A stretch of DNA of 64,000 bases from Sphingobium sp. GTDB lineage: Bacteria; Pseudomonadota; Alphaproteobacteria; Sphingomonadales; Sphingomonadaceae. Below are positions 17,744-28,187 of this stretch, in pieces (position 1 is the stretch's first letter; the number at the start of each line of letters is the position of its first letter). The notes beneath the pieces are model-generated. The model ran no database searches. It was not told where the DNA came from and worked only from the letters and a program-made list of their open reading frames with translations. The position numbers and the translations under genes are program-made. The stretch lies in NCBI GenBank assembly GCA_020446425.1, contig JAGRES010000005.1, forward strand, positions 62,001-126,000, written 5' to 3'.

Positions 17744-18948
17744 GAAGACGCCCTTTCCTGCGGCAGCGCGTAAACCACGGCGCCGGTTCCACACCAGCTA
17801 TGCACACGCATGAGGAAGCGATAATCATCCAGCGTCTCCATCAGCCAGGCGGGCGTGCGCCAGATGCCATCCGCATTATGATAGGTGGTTATAGCGAGAA
17901 CCGGCCGGTGCCGTTTTATGGTTTCAACACCGCCGCGCAGCGCGCTGAGCTCCGCGCCCTCAAGATGCAGCTTTATGAAATCAGGCGTGAGATCGAGGCT
18001 GTCAAGCGTGACGCTGCGCATGCTGTCCTGTCCCGTAGCCGAAAATTGCGAGGCATAACCAAGACCAGCATGGAAAACCCGCTCGCCCTCCCCAGCGCTC
18101 AACGCCACCGGCAATAGCGTTATATCATCGGCGATATCCGACAGCTCCTGTTGCAGTACGGCCAGATTGTCCGGGTCCGGTTCGATGGCGATAATCCGGT
18201 GAGAAGCGCCACCGCGCAGGACTGCAAATTTGCGCGCTACTTTGCCATGGTGCGCGCCGGCATCGACAAAGACATTCAGGCTGTCCGCGCGCGCCACTAT
18301 TTCGGGCATGAAGAAGCGGTCGTCGCCGGTCACCGGCACACCGTCAAATGTCCATTCCTCGCGCAGCAGACGCCATGCCAGAAACTGAAGGTGATGGGCG
18401 CGGGATATGTCATCATCCCATCCGCCAAGCACCGCAGCGGTCTGGCGCATATCCTCCACATCGAGGGGCGGCGCGAACCAGCCATTGGAAAGCGGATGCC
18501 TGTCCCGCTGGCTTTCCGCGACATCATAGAAGGGAACGATATCGGCCCAGCCATCGGCGATAAGCGCCGCTTCCAGCGGCTTAAACGGCGCGGTGGCGAC
18601 GCACAGGATCAGCTGCGCTTCGCGCTTTATCCGGACCGGAACGTCATCAGTGTGCAGGATATCGACGCCAGCCCAGAAAGGGTCGCCGCGCAATGCTTCG
18701 GCATTGCGGTCTATAACGCGTGCAACATCATGGCCAAGCGTGGAGAAATAGCTGCGCGCCATGCGCCCCATATCGCCGCCGCCATAGAGCGTAAGCGAAA
18801 AACGGGGCTCTACAGGCGTGGCTGCGCAGGCACCACGTCCGAGCTCCACCAGCAGGGCCAGCGCATCGTCCGCGCCGGGCGCTTTGGCAAAGTGGCGCAG
18901 GCCATAGCGGCTATTGCCGGTCAGATCCGCGAGTGCCGCCTCGGGCAT
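17740..18948 (-). CDS. FkbM-family methyltransferase with N-terminal Rossmann-like domain
   Basis: A 402-residue protein in two parts. Residues 1-170 hold a nucleotide-binding-like segment (LTLYGGGDMGRMARSYFSTLG ... VIDRN), similar to the sugar-nucleotide-like domain found on some surface-glycan enzymes. Residues 215-400 are an FkbM methyltransferase (VFVDAGAHHGKVARKF, IIAIEPDPDN, DFIKLHLEGAE). The start has an excellent ribosome site (AGGAGA, four bases from the ATG). It is the first gene of the three-methyltransferase unit and diverges from the epimerase gene. Confidence 0.82.
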   Translation of the reverse strand: MPEAALADLTGNSRYGLRHFAKAPGADDALALLVELGRGACAATPVEPRFSLTLYGGGDMGRMARSYFSTLGHDVARVIDRNAEALRGDPFWAGVDILHTDDVPVRIKREAQLILCVATAPFKPLEAALIADGWADIVPFYDVAESQRDRHPLSNGWFAPPLDVEDMRQTAAVLGGWDDDISRAHHLQFLAWRLLREEWTFDGVPVTGDDRFFMPEIVARADSLNVFVDAGAHHGKVARKFAVLRGGASHRIIAIEPDPDNLAVLQQELSDIADDITLLPVALSAGEGERVFHAGLGYASQFSATGQDSMRSVTLDSLDLTPDFIKLHLEGAELSALRGGVETIKRHRPVLAITTYHNADGIWRTPAWLMETLDDYRFLMRVHSWCGTGAVVYALPQERASS

Positions 18949-19065
18949 GGTTTCTCCTGTTCAGCTCCTTGAGGAACAGCGCCTTATCATACGGCAAGAG
19001 TAAGGGAATCGTTAACCATGTTTGGCTAATTTTGCTGGTGTGAACGAGAGTATAGGTATCCAGCC

Positions 19066-19926
19066 ATGAGCGTGGTGTTACTGACCGGAGCGACCGGCTT
19101 TGTCGGCCGGGCGATCCATCGCTATCTCGACCGGCGCGGCCATGAGGTGCGCGTAACGGCACGACCGGGTAGCGCCGCGCGCCTTGCCGTGGCTGTTCCG
19201 CTAGACGCCATCATCGAATGTGACGATATTTTTGCCCGCAATGCTGATTGGTGGGCCAAGGCATGCGCGGGCGTCGACGCCGTCATCCATGCAGCATGGT
19301 ATGTCGAACATGGCCGCTACGCCAACGCACTGGAAAACGCGGCATGCGCACAGGGCAGCTTCGCCCTTGCGCACGGCGCAGTCAGCGCCGGAGTGCGCCA
19401 CGTCATCGGCATCGGCACCTGCATGGAATATCGCCTGCCCGGTGAGCAGCTGTCCGTTGACGCGCCGCTCAAACCGTCAAATTTCTATGCGGCCTGCAAG
19501 CTCGCCACCTTTCACATGATGCGCGAGTGGTTCGCTCTCCACGAGACCGATTTTTCCTGGTGCCGCCTGTTCTACCTGCATGGCGAGGGCGAACATCCCG
19601 ACCGCATCGCCGCCTATCTTCACCGGCGTTTGCAGGCAGGCGAAAACGCAGAGCTTTCCGCTGGAACGCAGCTGCGCGATTTTCTCGATGTGCGCGCTGC
19701 CGGAGCGATGATCGCCAATATCGTGGATAGCGGACAGCAGGGCGTGATCAACATCTGTTCCGGCACCCCGACTACGATCCGCGCCTTCGCGGAGCAAATC
19801 GCCGACGGCTATGGCCGCCGCGATCTTCTGCAATTCGGCAGCAAACCACCCCATCCCGGCGATCCCGCCGCAGTGGTGGGCATATGCAATCTCGAAACAT
19901 CCGCCCCATTGGAGGAATATTTATGA
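19066..19926 (+). CDS. NAD-dependent epimerase/dehydratase (SDR)
   Basis: A 286-residue extended SDR. The cofactor motif GATGFVGRA is at residues 7-15 and the catalytic pair is in YAACK. Such enzymes change the configuration or oxidation state of nucleotide sugars; the substrate is not evident. It ends as ATGA with the radical SAM gene, so the two are translated together. Confidence 0.85.
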   Translation: MSVVLLTGATGFVGRAIHRYLDRRGHEVRVTARPGSAARLAVAVPLDAIIECDDIFARNADWWAKACAGVDAVIHAAWYVEHGRYANALENAACAQGSFALAHGAVSAGVRHVIGIGTCMEYRLPGEQLSVDAPLKPSNFYAACKLATFHMMREWFALHETDFSWCRLFYLHGEGEHPDRIAAYLHRRLQAGENAELSAGTQLRDFLDVRAAGAMIANIVDSGQQGVINICSGTPTTIRAFAEQIADGYGRRDLLQFGSKPPHPGDPAAVVGICNLETSAPLEEYL

Positions 19927-20999
19927 AAGCGCAGTTGAAGCCCAGGATCAACCTGGAAGGGCGCACGGCGCTGGAAACCGTGATACCGCTCGAAACGCCG
20001 TTCGTCGTCTTCGTCGACCCGGCCAGCGCCTGCAATTTCCAGTGTAAATTCTGCCCCACCGGCCATCGCGACATGATCGCCGATACCGGCCGCTATCAGG
20101 GCGCGATGAAATATGACGTCTTCACAAAGGTGGTGGACGATCTGGGCGAGTTTTCGCAGCCGATCAAGGTGCTGCGCATGTACAAGGACGGCGAGCCGTT
20201 CCTGAACAAGCGACTGGCCGACATGATCGCCTATGCCAAGAAGGCCGATTACATCCAGTATATCGACACGACCACCAACGGCACGCTGATGACGCCTGAG
20301 CGGGCAGGCCCGGTGATCGAGGCCGGCCTAGACCGGATCAACATCTCCGTCGATGGCATGAACAACGAACAATATAAGCAGTTTACTGGCTTCGATTTCG
20401 ACTTTCCGGCTTTCGTTCGCAACGTCAAATGGCTGTATGAGAACAAGGGCGATATGGAAATCGCCATCAAGATCCCCGGCGAGCTGATCAGCGAGGATCA
20501 GCGCAAGGAATTTTTCGATACGTTCGGCAACCATTGCGACCGCATCTTCGTCGAGAATTTCGCGCCCTGCTGGCCCGAATTCGATATCGAAGCGCATACC
20601 GGCGTCGTCATAGAGAAGGGCATTTATCAGCAGGACGTCACGCCGACCGACACATGCCCCTATATTTTCTATGGCTATTCGGTGAACGCGGATGGGCTGG
20701 TCAGCTCCTGCTTCCTCGACTGGGGCCGCAAGCTGGTGATCGGCGATGTCCGCACCCAGTCGATGAAATCCATCTGGAATTCGGAGAAGATGAACGCACT
20801 GCGCCTTCAGCATCTGGAAGGGCGCCGCTGCGAGAATGGCGTGTGCGGCTCTTGCGGTCAGCTCACCCACTGCCTGCCCGACAATGTCGATGCCTTCCGC
20901 CCGATGCTGCTGGAAAAATTCACCCGGACGGTGCCGCTCAACCGCGCCGTCGCAGCACCCGGCGGATCGCGAACGCCCGATCCGATTGCTGCGGAATGA
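19923..20999 (+). CDS. Radical SAM/SPASM enzyme
   Basis: A 358-residue protein with the radical SAM cluster motif CNFQCKFC (Cys 37, 41, 44) and a C-terminal SPASM region with further cysteines (CPYIFYG, SSCFLDWG, RRCENGVCGSCGQLTHC) that should bind one or two auxiliary iron-sulfur clusters. SPASM enzymes modify peptides, but some act on sugars (dehydration, epimerisation). No peptide precursor is nearby; it lies between an epimerase and a glycosyltransferase with four-base overlaps at both ends, so a sugar or glycan substrate is more likely. The reaction is unknown. Confidence 0.85.
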   Translation: MKAQLKPRINLEGRTALETVIPLETPFVVFVDPASACNFQCKFCPTGHRDMIADTGRYQGAMKYDVFTKVVDDLGEFSQPIKVLRMYKDGEPFLNKRLADMIAYAKKADYIQYIDTTTNGTLMTPERAGPVIEAGLDRINISVDGMNNEQYKQFTGFDFDFPAFVRNVKWLYENKGDMEIAIKIPGELISEDQRKEFFDTFGNHCDRIFVENFAPCWPEFDIEAHTGVVIEKGIYQQDVTPTDTCPYIFYGYSVNADGLVSSCFLDWGRKLVIGDVRTQSMKSIWNSEKMNALRLQHLEGRRCENGVCGSCGQLTHCLPDNVDAFRPMLLEKFTRTVPLNRAVAAPGGSRTPDPIAAE

Positions 21000-22216
21000 A
21001 AATCCTCCACATCGCCGCCCATCTGGGCGGTGGCGTGGGCAAGGCGCATAGCGCGCTTTGCCAAGCCGATGCGCCGGGCCTGTCCCGGCATTATCTGCTG
21101 CTGGAGGAGCCGCGCGACCCCCGCTATGCCAACGAGATCCGCGCTGTTGGCGGCACGATAACAGTCCAGCCGAATGCCGAAACCGCGACGCGGTTGATGG
21201 AACAGGCGGATATCCTCCAGATCGAATGGTGGAACCACCCTCGCCTCTATGCCTACCTATGCGAGTCCAGCCTGCCCGCCACCCGGACGCTGATCTGGTC
21301 ACACATCTCGGGGCTGTTCGCGCCCTATATTCCCACAGGCCTGTTCGCGGCGGCACATCGTTTTCTGTTCACCTCGGCCTGTTCGATGGAAGCACCTGCA
21401 CTACAGACTATGTCGCCGGAGATCCGTGCCAGCCTCGGTGTCGTCAACAGCGGCTTTGGTTTTGGCGCAAGCGCAGAACCGACTGAGAAACGGGTCGGGA
21501 ATGTCGGCTATCTCGGCACAGTGGATTTCAGTAAGCTCAGCCCCGACTTTTTCGAGGTAGTCGACCGGGCTGGTCTGGATCGCCCCGTCTCGCTCTGGGG
21601 CGACGTCGATGCGGACAGCGATGTGCTGCGCCGGGCAGGCGTCATGCGGCGGCGCGAGGCCGTATATTTTCATGGCCATTGCGACGACCCGGAAGCCGCA
21701 CTGCGCAAGATGGGTATATTCCTCTATCTATTGCAGCCTCATCATTTTGGCACGGCGGAAAACGCGCTGATCGAGGCTATGTCGCTGGGGTGCGTGCCGC
21801 TGGTTTTCGATAATCCGGCGGAACGGGCCATCGTCGAGCATGGGCGCACAGGCTTTGTCGAAAGCAGCGTGAAGGCCGCCACCAAGCGCCTGAACTGGAT
21901 GCTCCGTCACCCCGATGCGGTCATGACAATGGGACGCGAGGCCGCACGGACCATGGCCGAAACCCGCACCGCGCAAAAGACGGCGGCGGATTTCGCTGAC
22001 CACTATCGGGCGATGCTTGGAGAAGCCAAGCGCGAGATCGACTTTGCGGCAATTCTTGGGGAAACGCCCGCCGACTGGTTCCTGTCGACGCAGGGAAATG
22101 CCAGGACGAGCACCGATCTGTCCGGCGCGGCGCGTAAAGGCACACTCAGCCATTTCGCGCACTGCTTCCCAAACGATGCATCGCTCAGAAAATTGTCAGC
22201 TACCTTTACTCGCTAA
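20996..22216 (+). CDS. Glycosyltransferase, GT4-like
   Basis: A 406-residue protein beginning MKILHIAAHLGGGVGKAH, the glycine-rich N-terminus of GT-B enzymes. The C-terminal half has the nucleotide-sugar motif region AENALIEAMSLGCVPLVFDN. The ATG at 20996 overlaps the radical SAM stop (ATGA); the long frame upstream (from 20534) is a shadow. It is the third gene of the epimerase-radical SAM-transferase unit. A short perfect palindrome TTCCAGCGCTGGAA (22235-22248) lies between it and the convergent methyltransferase gene. Confidence 0.82.
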   Translation: MKILHIAAHLGGGVGKAHSALCQADAPGLSRHYLLLEEPRDPRYANEIRAVGGTITVQPNAETATRLMEQADILQIEWWNHPRLYAYLCESSLPATRTLIWSHISGLFAPYIPTGLFAAAHRFLFTSACSMEAPALQTMSPEIRASLGVVNSGFGFGASAEPTEKRVGNVGYLGTVDFSKLSPDFFEVVDRAGLDRPVSLWGDVDADSDVLRRAGVMRRREAVYFHGHCDDPEAALRKMGIFLYLLQPHHFGTAENALIEAMSLGCVPLVFDNPAERAIVEHGRTGFVESSVKAATKRLNWMLRHPDAVMTMGREAARTMAETRTAQKTAADFADHYRAMLGEAKREIDFAAILGETPADWFLSTQGNARTSTDLSGAARKGTLSHFAHCFPNDASLRKLSATFTR

Positions 22217-22251
22217 AGACCCACCGACCTCGCATTCCAGCGCTGGAACCC

Positions 22252-23013
22252 TTAACCCTTGATCACATAGCCACCGGGCGCATTGGCCCATGGGAAGCGT
22301 TTTACCGCGCCCAAACCGCCCCGAGCGTGAGAGAACTGGTCCCATGCCCGCGTTTCACCGGGCCATTTACTGGTCGCATATTCATCGAGAATAAGAACAC
22401 CACCGCTAACCAGTCTATCCCAACAGGACTCGAGAATGTTCATCGTCGGCTCAAAAATATCGACGTCGATATTGATAAGGCAGAAGCGGGCCTCCGGATT
22501 TTCATCCAGCCATGCTGGAAGCGTTGCGGCTATATCGCCGACCACAATGTGACCGCGCTTGGCCGGGATAACGGCGTCGTCATTATGAAGCTCGAGCAGA
22601 AGACGAAACTCTTCTAGAAAGCTCTCTGAATTCAAACCGCCCACTTCTTTTTGAACGGAGGAATCTTCTCCGCCATCCTCTGCTGCAAGTGATGGAAAAC
22701 CGCTGAAGGTATCGAAACCTATCACTTTTTTATGGGTGGCGGTTGGAGTGAGCGTTTCGATAAGCTTGTGCCAGAAAAAGAATGAATTTCCGAAATACAC
22801 GCCGAAATCCAGATAATGCCCTGGCAAATCAATCGTGTGCTTGAATAATTCATAGTGCACAAGCTGACGGATAAGGCTTCTTCGACTCGCATAAACGGGA
22901 TATAGATTCAAATAATGCCGGATTTGATGAGGATATTTTTCATAAATATCCTCAATTTTTGCAAAGAAATTATCTTCTCCGGCTGATGGATAATAAAAAA
23001 TTTCATCGCTCAT
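22252..23013 (-). CDS. TylF-like (macrocin O-methyltransferase family) protein
   Basis: A 253-residue SAM-dependent O-methyltransferase. YLDFGVYFGNSFFFW is the SAM loop, VIGFDTFSGFPSL the second motif, and INIDVDIFEPT plus GGVLILDEYATSKWPGE are the metal and substrate motifs of the TylF group. It is visibly less GC-rich than its neighbours, and the 85 bases upstream (23014-23098) are AT-rich, which suggests separate acquisition. A sugar hydroxyl is the likely target. Confidence 0.82.
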   Translation of the reverse strand: MSDEIFYYPSAGEDNFFAKIEDIYEKYPHQIRHYLNLYPVYASRRSLIRQLVHYELFKHTIDLPGHYLDFGVYFGNSFFFWHKLIETLTPTATHKKVIGFDTFSGFPSLAAEDGGEDSSVQKEVGGLNSESFLEEFRLLLELHNDDAVIPAKRGHIVVGDIAATLPAWLDENPEARFCLINIDVDIFEPTMNILESCWDRLVSGGVLILDEYATSKWPGETRAWDQFSHARGGLGAVKRFPWANAPGGYVIKG

Positions 23014-23098
23014 TTCAAATTACCTTCAATAAAAGTTAATTTATTTTATATGGCGACAAATATTTTAAATTCATGACATCGTGTTTATTTGAAAATAT

Positions 23099-24343
23099 TT
23101 AAATCAGAATGGCTCTCGTCATTTCCGATTCCTGAAAGATAAAATGCGCATCATAGCCGCGCGCCGCATACTCGGCGGCTTTTGCATCACTGGACACCAG
23201 CACCGCCGTTTTCGCGATCAATGAAGGGTCGTCGGCATCAGCATTGCCGGCAACCGTAATCCTGTCGGACAGACCCAGCTCGTGCAATGTGTTGGTCAAT
23301 TCCCCGACATCCTGCGCGTCGCTGAAAATCAATCGCTCAATGTCGGGGACGGCGTTCACCCGGTCGGCAAGCGTTTGCAGCCCCACCAGCACAGGTAGCC
23401 GCCCGCGCAAATCGGCGACTTCGGGATGGTCGGCAAAACCCGCGACCGCCATGCGCGTATACAGCTCATAGGCGCGGATATAATCATGACGCGCAACCCA
23501 GAAACGAATGGCGATCGCCATACGCAGCGCCGTGAAGATCTGGCACGTGCGGCTATACAGCGTTCTCGCCTCTTCGGTGTCGGGCATGGCACCCCGGCGG
23601 ATCGCAAAGTGCAGGAAATATTCGAGGCCGCCGCGATACATGTCCCATGCTGTCATCGCATCGTTGAATCCGGCCTGCTCCCTTTCGGGCGCGATGCGGG
23701 ACACGGTGACGGACCGGTAAAATGGCTCACGCAGAAATGCGACTGCGCCCTGATCGAGAAAATGGGCCAGATAGGAAAAGGGCCAGAAACAGAAATGGCG
23801 CGGTACGAAGGACGATCGCACGCTGGACATGCGATAGATGGCGATTTCCGGGAATATATGCCGGTTGACGATGAACTCGAACACGCCGCCATAATCCTGG
23901 CAGGCAAATTTCACGTCATCGTCGACCCGGTAGAATTTGCCATTATCGCGATCCGCAACCTCATCATAGAGATACCAGGGCGCGTGACAGGCGCTGACGT
24001 CAGGATTGGCATCGAGATAGGTGACGACATCCGCGACCTTGGGCAGGATCAGCAAGTCATCGTCCCCCTGATACACCATATAGTCGCCGGACGCATGCTG
24101 GATGGCATTGGTGAGATTGGGCCCCGCCCCCATATTTTCGGGCATACGCAAATAGGTGATCGGCAGGCCCTGCGCGACATAATGTTGGACCACTTCGGTT
24201 GTATTGTCCGTTGACGCATTGTCGGAGATCACGATCTCGTGCGCAAAGCTGAAATCCGCCTTCGCCAGATTTTCCAGTGCTGTGCGCAGATAGTCCGCAC
24301 GGTTATAGGTCGGAATGCAGATGCTGAGCTTCACATCGGTCAT
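23099..24343 (-). CDS. Glycosyltransferase family 2
   Basis: A 414-residue protein. The first 220 residues are a GT-A domain (SICIPTYNRADYLRTALENL, IVISDNASTDNT, and a GDDDLL metal motif). The C-terminal 150 residues are helical and end in a segment (ISD-like AKTAVLVSSDAKAAEYAARG) that looks like an added Rossmann-type unit. The start at 24343 overlaps the rfbC stop as ATGA, which decides it against a frame reaching back to 24745. It probably transfers the sugar made by the four genes before it. Confidence 0.85.
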   Translation of the reverse strand: MTDVKLSICIPTYNRADYLRTALENLAKADFSFAHEIVISDNASTDNTTEVVQHYVAQGLPITYLRMPENMGAGPNLTNAIQHASGDYMVYQGDDDLLILPKVADVVTYLDANPDVSACHAPWYLYDEVADRDNGKFYRVDDDVKFACQDYGGVFEFIVNRHIFPEIAIYRMSSVRSSFVPRHFCFWPFSYLAHFLDQGAVAFLREPFYRSVTVSRIAPEREQAGFNDAMTAWDMYRGGLEYFLHFAIRRGAMPDTEEARTLYSRTCQIFTALRMAIAIRFWVARHDYIRAYELYTRMAVAGFADHPEVADLRGRLPVLVGLQTLADRVNAVPDIERLIFSDAQDVGELTNTLHELGLSDRITVAGNADADDPSLIAKTAVLVSSDAKAAEYAARGYDAHFIFQESEMTRAILI

Positions 24344-24882
24344 TGGATAGCCTCTATACTGAAATCGGGGCAGGCGGCGTCGCGTGCGCCGGTCACTTCG
24401 GGCGCGAATGGCCAGTCGATGCCGAACGCCGGATCGTCCCAGCGCACGGCGCGGGCGGCATCGGGCGCATATGGCTCGGACATTTGATAGAAGAGCGTGC
24501 AATCGTCTTCCAGTGTCAGGAACCCGTGTGCGCAGCCTTCCGGGATATAGAAGCTGTTGTGGCGCGCGGCATCCAGTTCGACTGCCGCCCATTTGAGGTA
24601 GGTGGGCGAGGCAGGCCGCAAATCGAGCGCAACATCGAACACACGCCCCTGCGTCGCACGGACCAGCTTGGCCTCGCCATGCGGAGCGGCCTGAAAATGC
24701 ATGCCGCGCAGCGTGCCACGCCTGATATTGGTGGAGATATTGCACTGCGGGTAGCTGGCGACCAGTCCATGCGCCGCGAAACTTTCCGCGCAGAAGCTAC
24801 GGGCGAACGCGCCCCTCTCATCGCTGAGCAACTCTGGCTCCACGATGAAGGCACCGTCAATGTCTGTCGCCAGAAACTTCAT
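24340..24882 (-). CDS. rfbC: RmlC-like sugar 3,5-epimerase
   Basis: A 180-residue cupin of the dTDP-4-dehydrorhamnose 3,5-epimerase family. RRGTLRGMHFQ contains the catalytic His, and FYIPEGCAHGFLTLED is the second signature. As the neighbours make a CDP-sugar rather than a dTDP-sugar, the substrate is probably CDP-4-keto-6-deoxyhexose, so the symbol marks the family only. The ATG at 24882 overlaps the preceding stop (ATGA). Confidence 0.85.
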   Translation of the reverse strand: MKFLATDIDGAFIVEPELLSDERGAFARSFCAESFAAHGLVASYPQCNISTNIRRGTLRGMHFQAAPHGEAKLVRATQGRVFDVALDLRPASPTYLKWAAVELDAARHNSFYIPEGCAHGFLTLEDDCTLFYQMSEPYAPDAARAVRWDDPAFGIDWPFAPEVTGARDAACPDFSIEAIQ

Positions 24883-26114
24883 GGCAGCACCGTCAGTTCC
24901 GGTACGGCAACGACAAAACGCCCGCCCCATTGGCGTATTCCGGCCATGCTCGCCATCACTTCGTCGCGGATGTTCCATGGCAGGATCAGCAAGTAATCGG
25001 GCCGGGTTTCCATGATCCGCTCGGGCGGCAGGACAGGCAGATGGCTGCCGGGCAGATAATGCCCCTGCTTGACCGGATTGCGATCCACGACATAGTCGAT
25101 CTGATCAGTGTTCACGCCGCTGAAGTTGAGTAGGGTATTGCCCTTGGCCGCCGCGCCATAGGCGGCGACGCTTTTACCTTCGCGCGCCGCCTGCTCAAGG
25201 AATGCCAGCAACCCGGTTTTGACGGGAACGACCCGGCTCTGAAACGCCGCATAGGTCTCGATCCGGTCGAAGCCAGCCGCCCGCTCATCCGCGCGCACCT
25301 TGGCGACGCCCGCGCCGGTTTCATGCGCACTGGATGTCGAGCGGCAGGCCATGATACGCAGGCTACCGCCATGGGTCGGCAATTCCTCCACATCGAAAAT
25401 GCGCAGGCCATGCGCGGCGAATATCGTCTCCACCGCCAGCAGCGAGAGATAATAAAAATGCTCGTGATAGACGGTGTCGAACTGAACGCCTTCGATCAGC
25501 CGCAGCAGGTGCGGAAACTCCAGGCTGACGACACCGTCGGGCTTCAGCACAAACGCCAGCCCGCCGACGAAATCGTTGATATCGGGTACATGGGCCAGCA
25601 CATTATTGCCGATGACAAGGTCCGCCGACAGGCCCCGCCCGACCAGATCCTGCGCCGTTCCCCGACCAAAGAAGCGGGCTTCAGTCGGCACGCCGACCTG
25701 CCGCGCGGCCTCGGCCACATTGGCGGCTGGTTCGATGCCCAGCACCGGCACACCCGCCGCGACGAAATGCTTGAGGAGATAGCCGTCATTGCTGGCGACC
25801 TCGATCACCTGCGACGACGCATCGAGACCAAACCGCTCCCGCGCCATCACCGTAAAGCGTCGCGCATGCTCCACCCAGCTATCGCTGAAGGAGGAGAAAT
25901 AGGCATAATGGCTGAATATATCCTCCGGCGGCACGAAGCTGTCCGCCTGCACCAGCCAACACTCTCCGCAGACAAAAGCCCGCAGTGGATAGCGCGGCTC
26001 CGGCTCGGAAAGCTGGGCCTGCGTCAGATAGGCATTGGCAAGCGGCGTGGAGCCCAAATCGACGAAAGGCTGCGTCACCGGCGCATCGCAAAAACGGCAG
26101 GTGCGCGCAGTCAT
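24879..26114 (-). CDS. Sugar C-methyltransferase (TylC3-like)
   Basis: A 411-residue protein with the three-part plan of NDP-4-keto-sugar 3-C-methyltransferases. An N-terminal zinc-binding part has CRFC and CGEC, the SAM domain has VIEVASNDGYLLKHF and VLGIEPAANVA, and a C-terminal part has GAAAKGNTLLNFSG and a catalytic region near VYHEHFYY. Known relatives place a methyl group on C3 of 4-keto-6-deoxy sugars for branched sugars such as mycarose or yersiniose. It is embedded between the 4,6-dehydratase and the 3,5-epimerase with ATGA overlaps. Confidence 0.88.
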   Translation of the reverse strand: MTARTCRFCDAPVTQPFVDLGSTPLANAYLTQAQLSEPEPRYPLRAFVCGECWLVQADSFVPPEDIFSHYAYFSSFSDSWVEHARRFTVMARERFGLDASSQVIEVASNDGYLLKHFVAAGVPVLGIEPAANVAEAARQVGVPTEARFFGRGTAQDLVGRGLSADLVIGNNVLAHVPDINDFVGGLAFVLKPDGVVSLEFPHLLRLIEGVQFDTVYHEHFYYLSLLAVETIFAAHGLRIFDVEELPTHGGSLRIMACRSTSSAHETGAGVAKVRADERAAGFDRIETYAAFQSRVVPVKTGLLAFLEQAAREGKSVAAYGAAAKGNTLLNFSGVNTDQIDYVVDRNPVKQGHYLPGSHLPVLPPERIMETRPDYLLILPWNIRDEVMASMAGIRQWGGRFVVAVPELTVLP

Positions 26115-27165
26115 GCCATCATCTCCTCATAGTCCGCGATCTGCCGCTCGGTGAAGGCGCGCATGTCCGCGCCATCGCGATGCGCGCGATACCATGCAAC
26201 CGTCCAGTCGACCGTCTGCTGCCGGTCGAGATGGGGGCGCCAGCCCAAGGCTTCGGCTGCAAGGGTGGAATCGAGTGTCAGAAACGGCGCCTCGCTGGCC
26301 CATTGGCCCGGCGCCTGTTCCCATGCGCGCTCCAGAGCAAAGCCCTTGCCCAGCGCGTCGGCCAGCTCGGCAACGGTTGCAAAATCCTGCGCCTGCGGCC
26401 CAAAATTAAGCGCCGCGGGCAAAGCCGCAGCCCCATCGCCCTCCGTCAATGCCTGCGCGTAGGTCAGATACCCGCCAAGCGGTTCCAGCACATGCTGCCA
26501 TGGCCGCACGGCGTCGGGATAGCGCAACTTTAAGGGAGCGCCTTGCTCCAGCGCGCGAATAAAGTCCGGCACCAGCCGGTCCTGCGCCCAGTCGCCGCCG
26601 CCGATCACATTGCCCGCGCGCGCGGTCGCCAGCGTCACGCCACGCTCGTCCATGAAACTGTGCGCATAGCTGGCACAGACCAACTCCGTACACGCCTTGG
26701 AAGCGCTGTACGGATCTTTGCCGCCCAGCGGATCGCTCTCCACAAAAGCCCGTCCCGCGCCATCATTGGCGTAGACCTTGTCCGACGTGACGACGAGCAC
26801 GGTTTTGACCGTCGGCGCATCGCGCACTGCATCCAGCACGCTGACCGTGCCCATCACATTGGTCGAAAATGTCTCATCGGGATCGGCATAGGAAGGCCGC
26901 ACCAGCGCCTGCGCCGCCATATGGATGACGATTTCCGCTTCTGATTTACGTAGATGGTCCGCCAGTGCGTGCCTGTCCCGGATGTCGGTGAAATGGTAGC
27001 TGTCCGGCCAAGGCCCCGCCAGCGCATAGAGCGAGGGCTCCGAAGGTGGCGGCAGGGCAACCGCTGTCACCTGTGCACCCAAGCGCTCCAACCACAGGCA
27101 CAGCCACGCGCCCTTGAAGCCGCTCTGCCCGGTGACGAAAACCCGCCTGCCCTTCCAGAAGTCCG

Positions 27166-27175
<10 letters not shown>
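26111..27175 (-). CDS. rfbG: CDP-glucose 4,6-dehydratase
   Basis: A 354-residue extended SDR with VFVTGQSGFKGAWLCLWL, the YSASK catalytic motif and SDKVYAN in the active site, all characteristic of CDP-glucose dehydratases. It forms CDP-4-keto-6-deoxyglucose. The ATG at 27175 overlaps the end of rfbF by ten bases and has GGAAAAT in front; an ATG at 27184 lacks a ribosome site. Confidence 0.92.
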
Positions 27176-27939
<764 letters not shown>

Positions 27940-28187
27940 AGGACACGGCCCATAGTGCGGATTTGCGCTGATTTTCTGGCCTGTCGCATCACCCATCAAC
28001 CCCCAATTGCCAGCCCATGATTCATCATGACCGGCCTTGCATGACAGTCCCACGAGCGCGCCACGGAAAGCTATAGGCGCAACGAGTCAAGCCGTGCAAG
28101 TCACTGGAATTATGGTTAACAACTTTATGGTTAATGAAATGCTAAGAAGATGAAGTCCTGCTGCAGAGTCAGCTTCCTATTCGCTGT

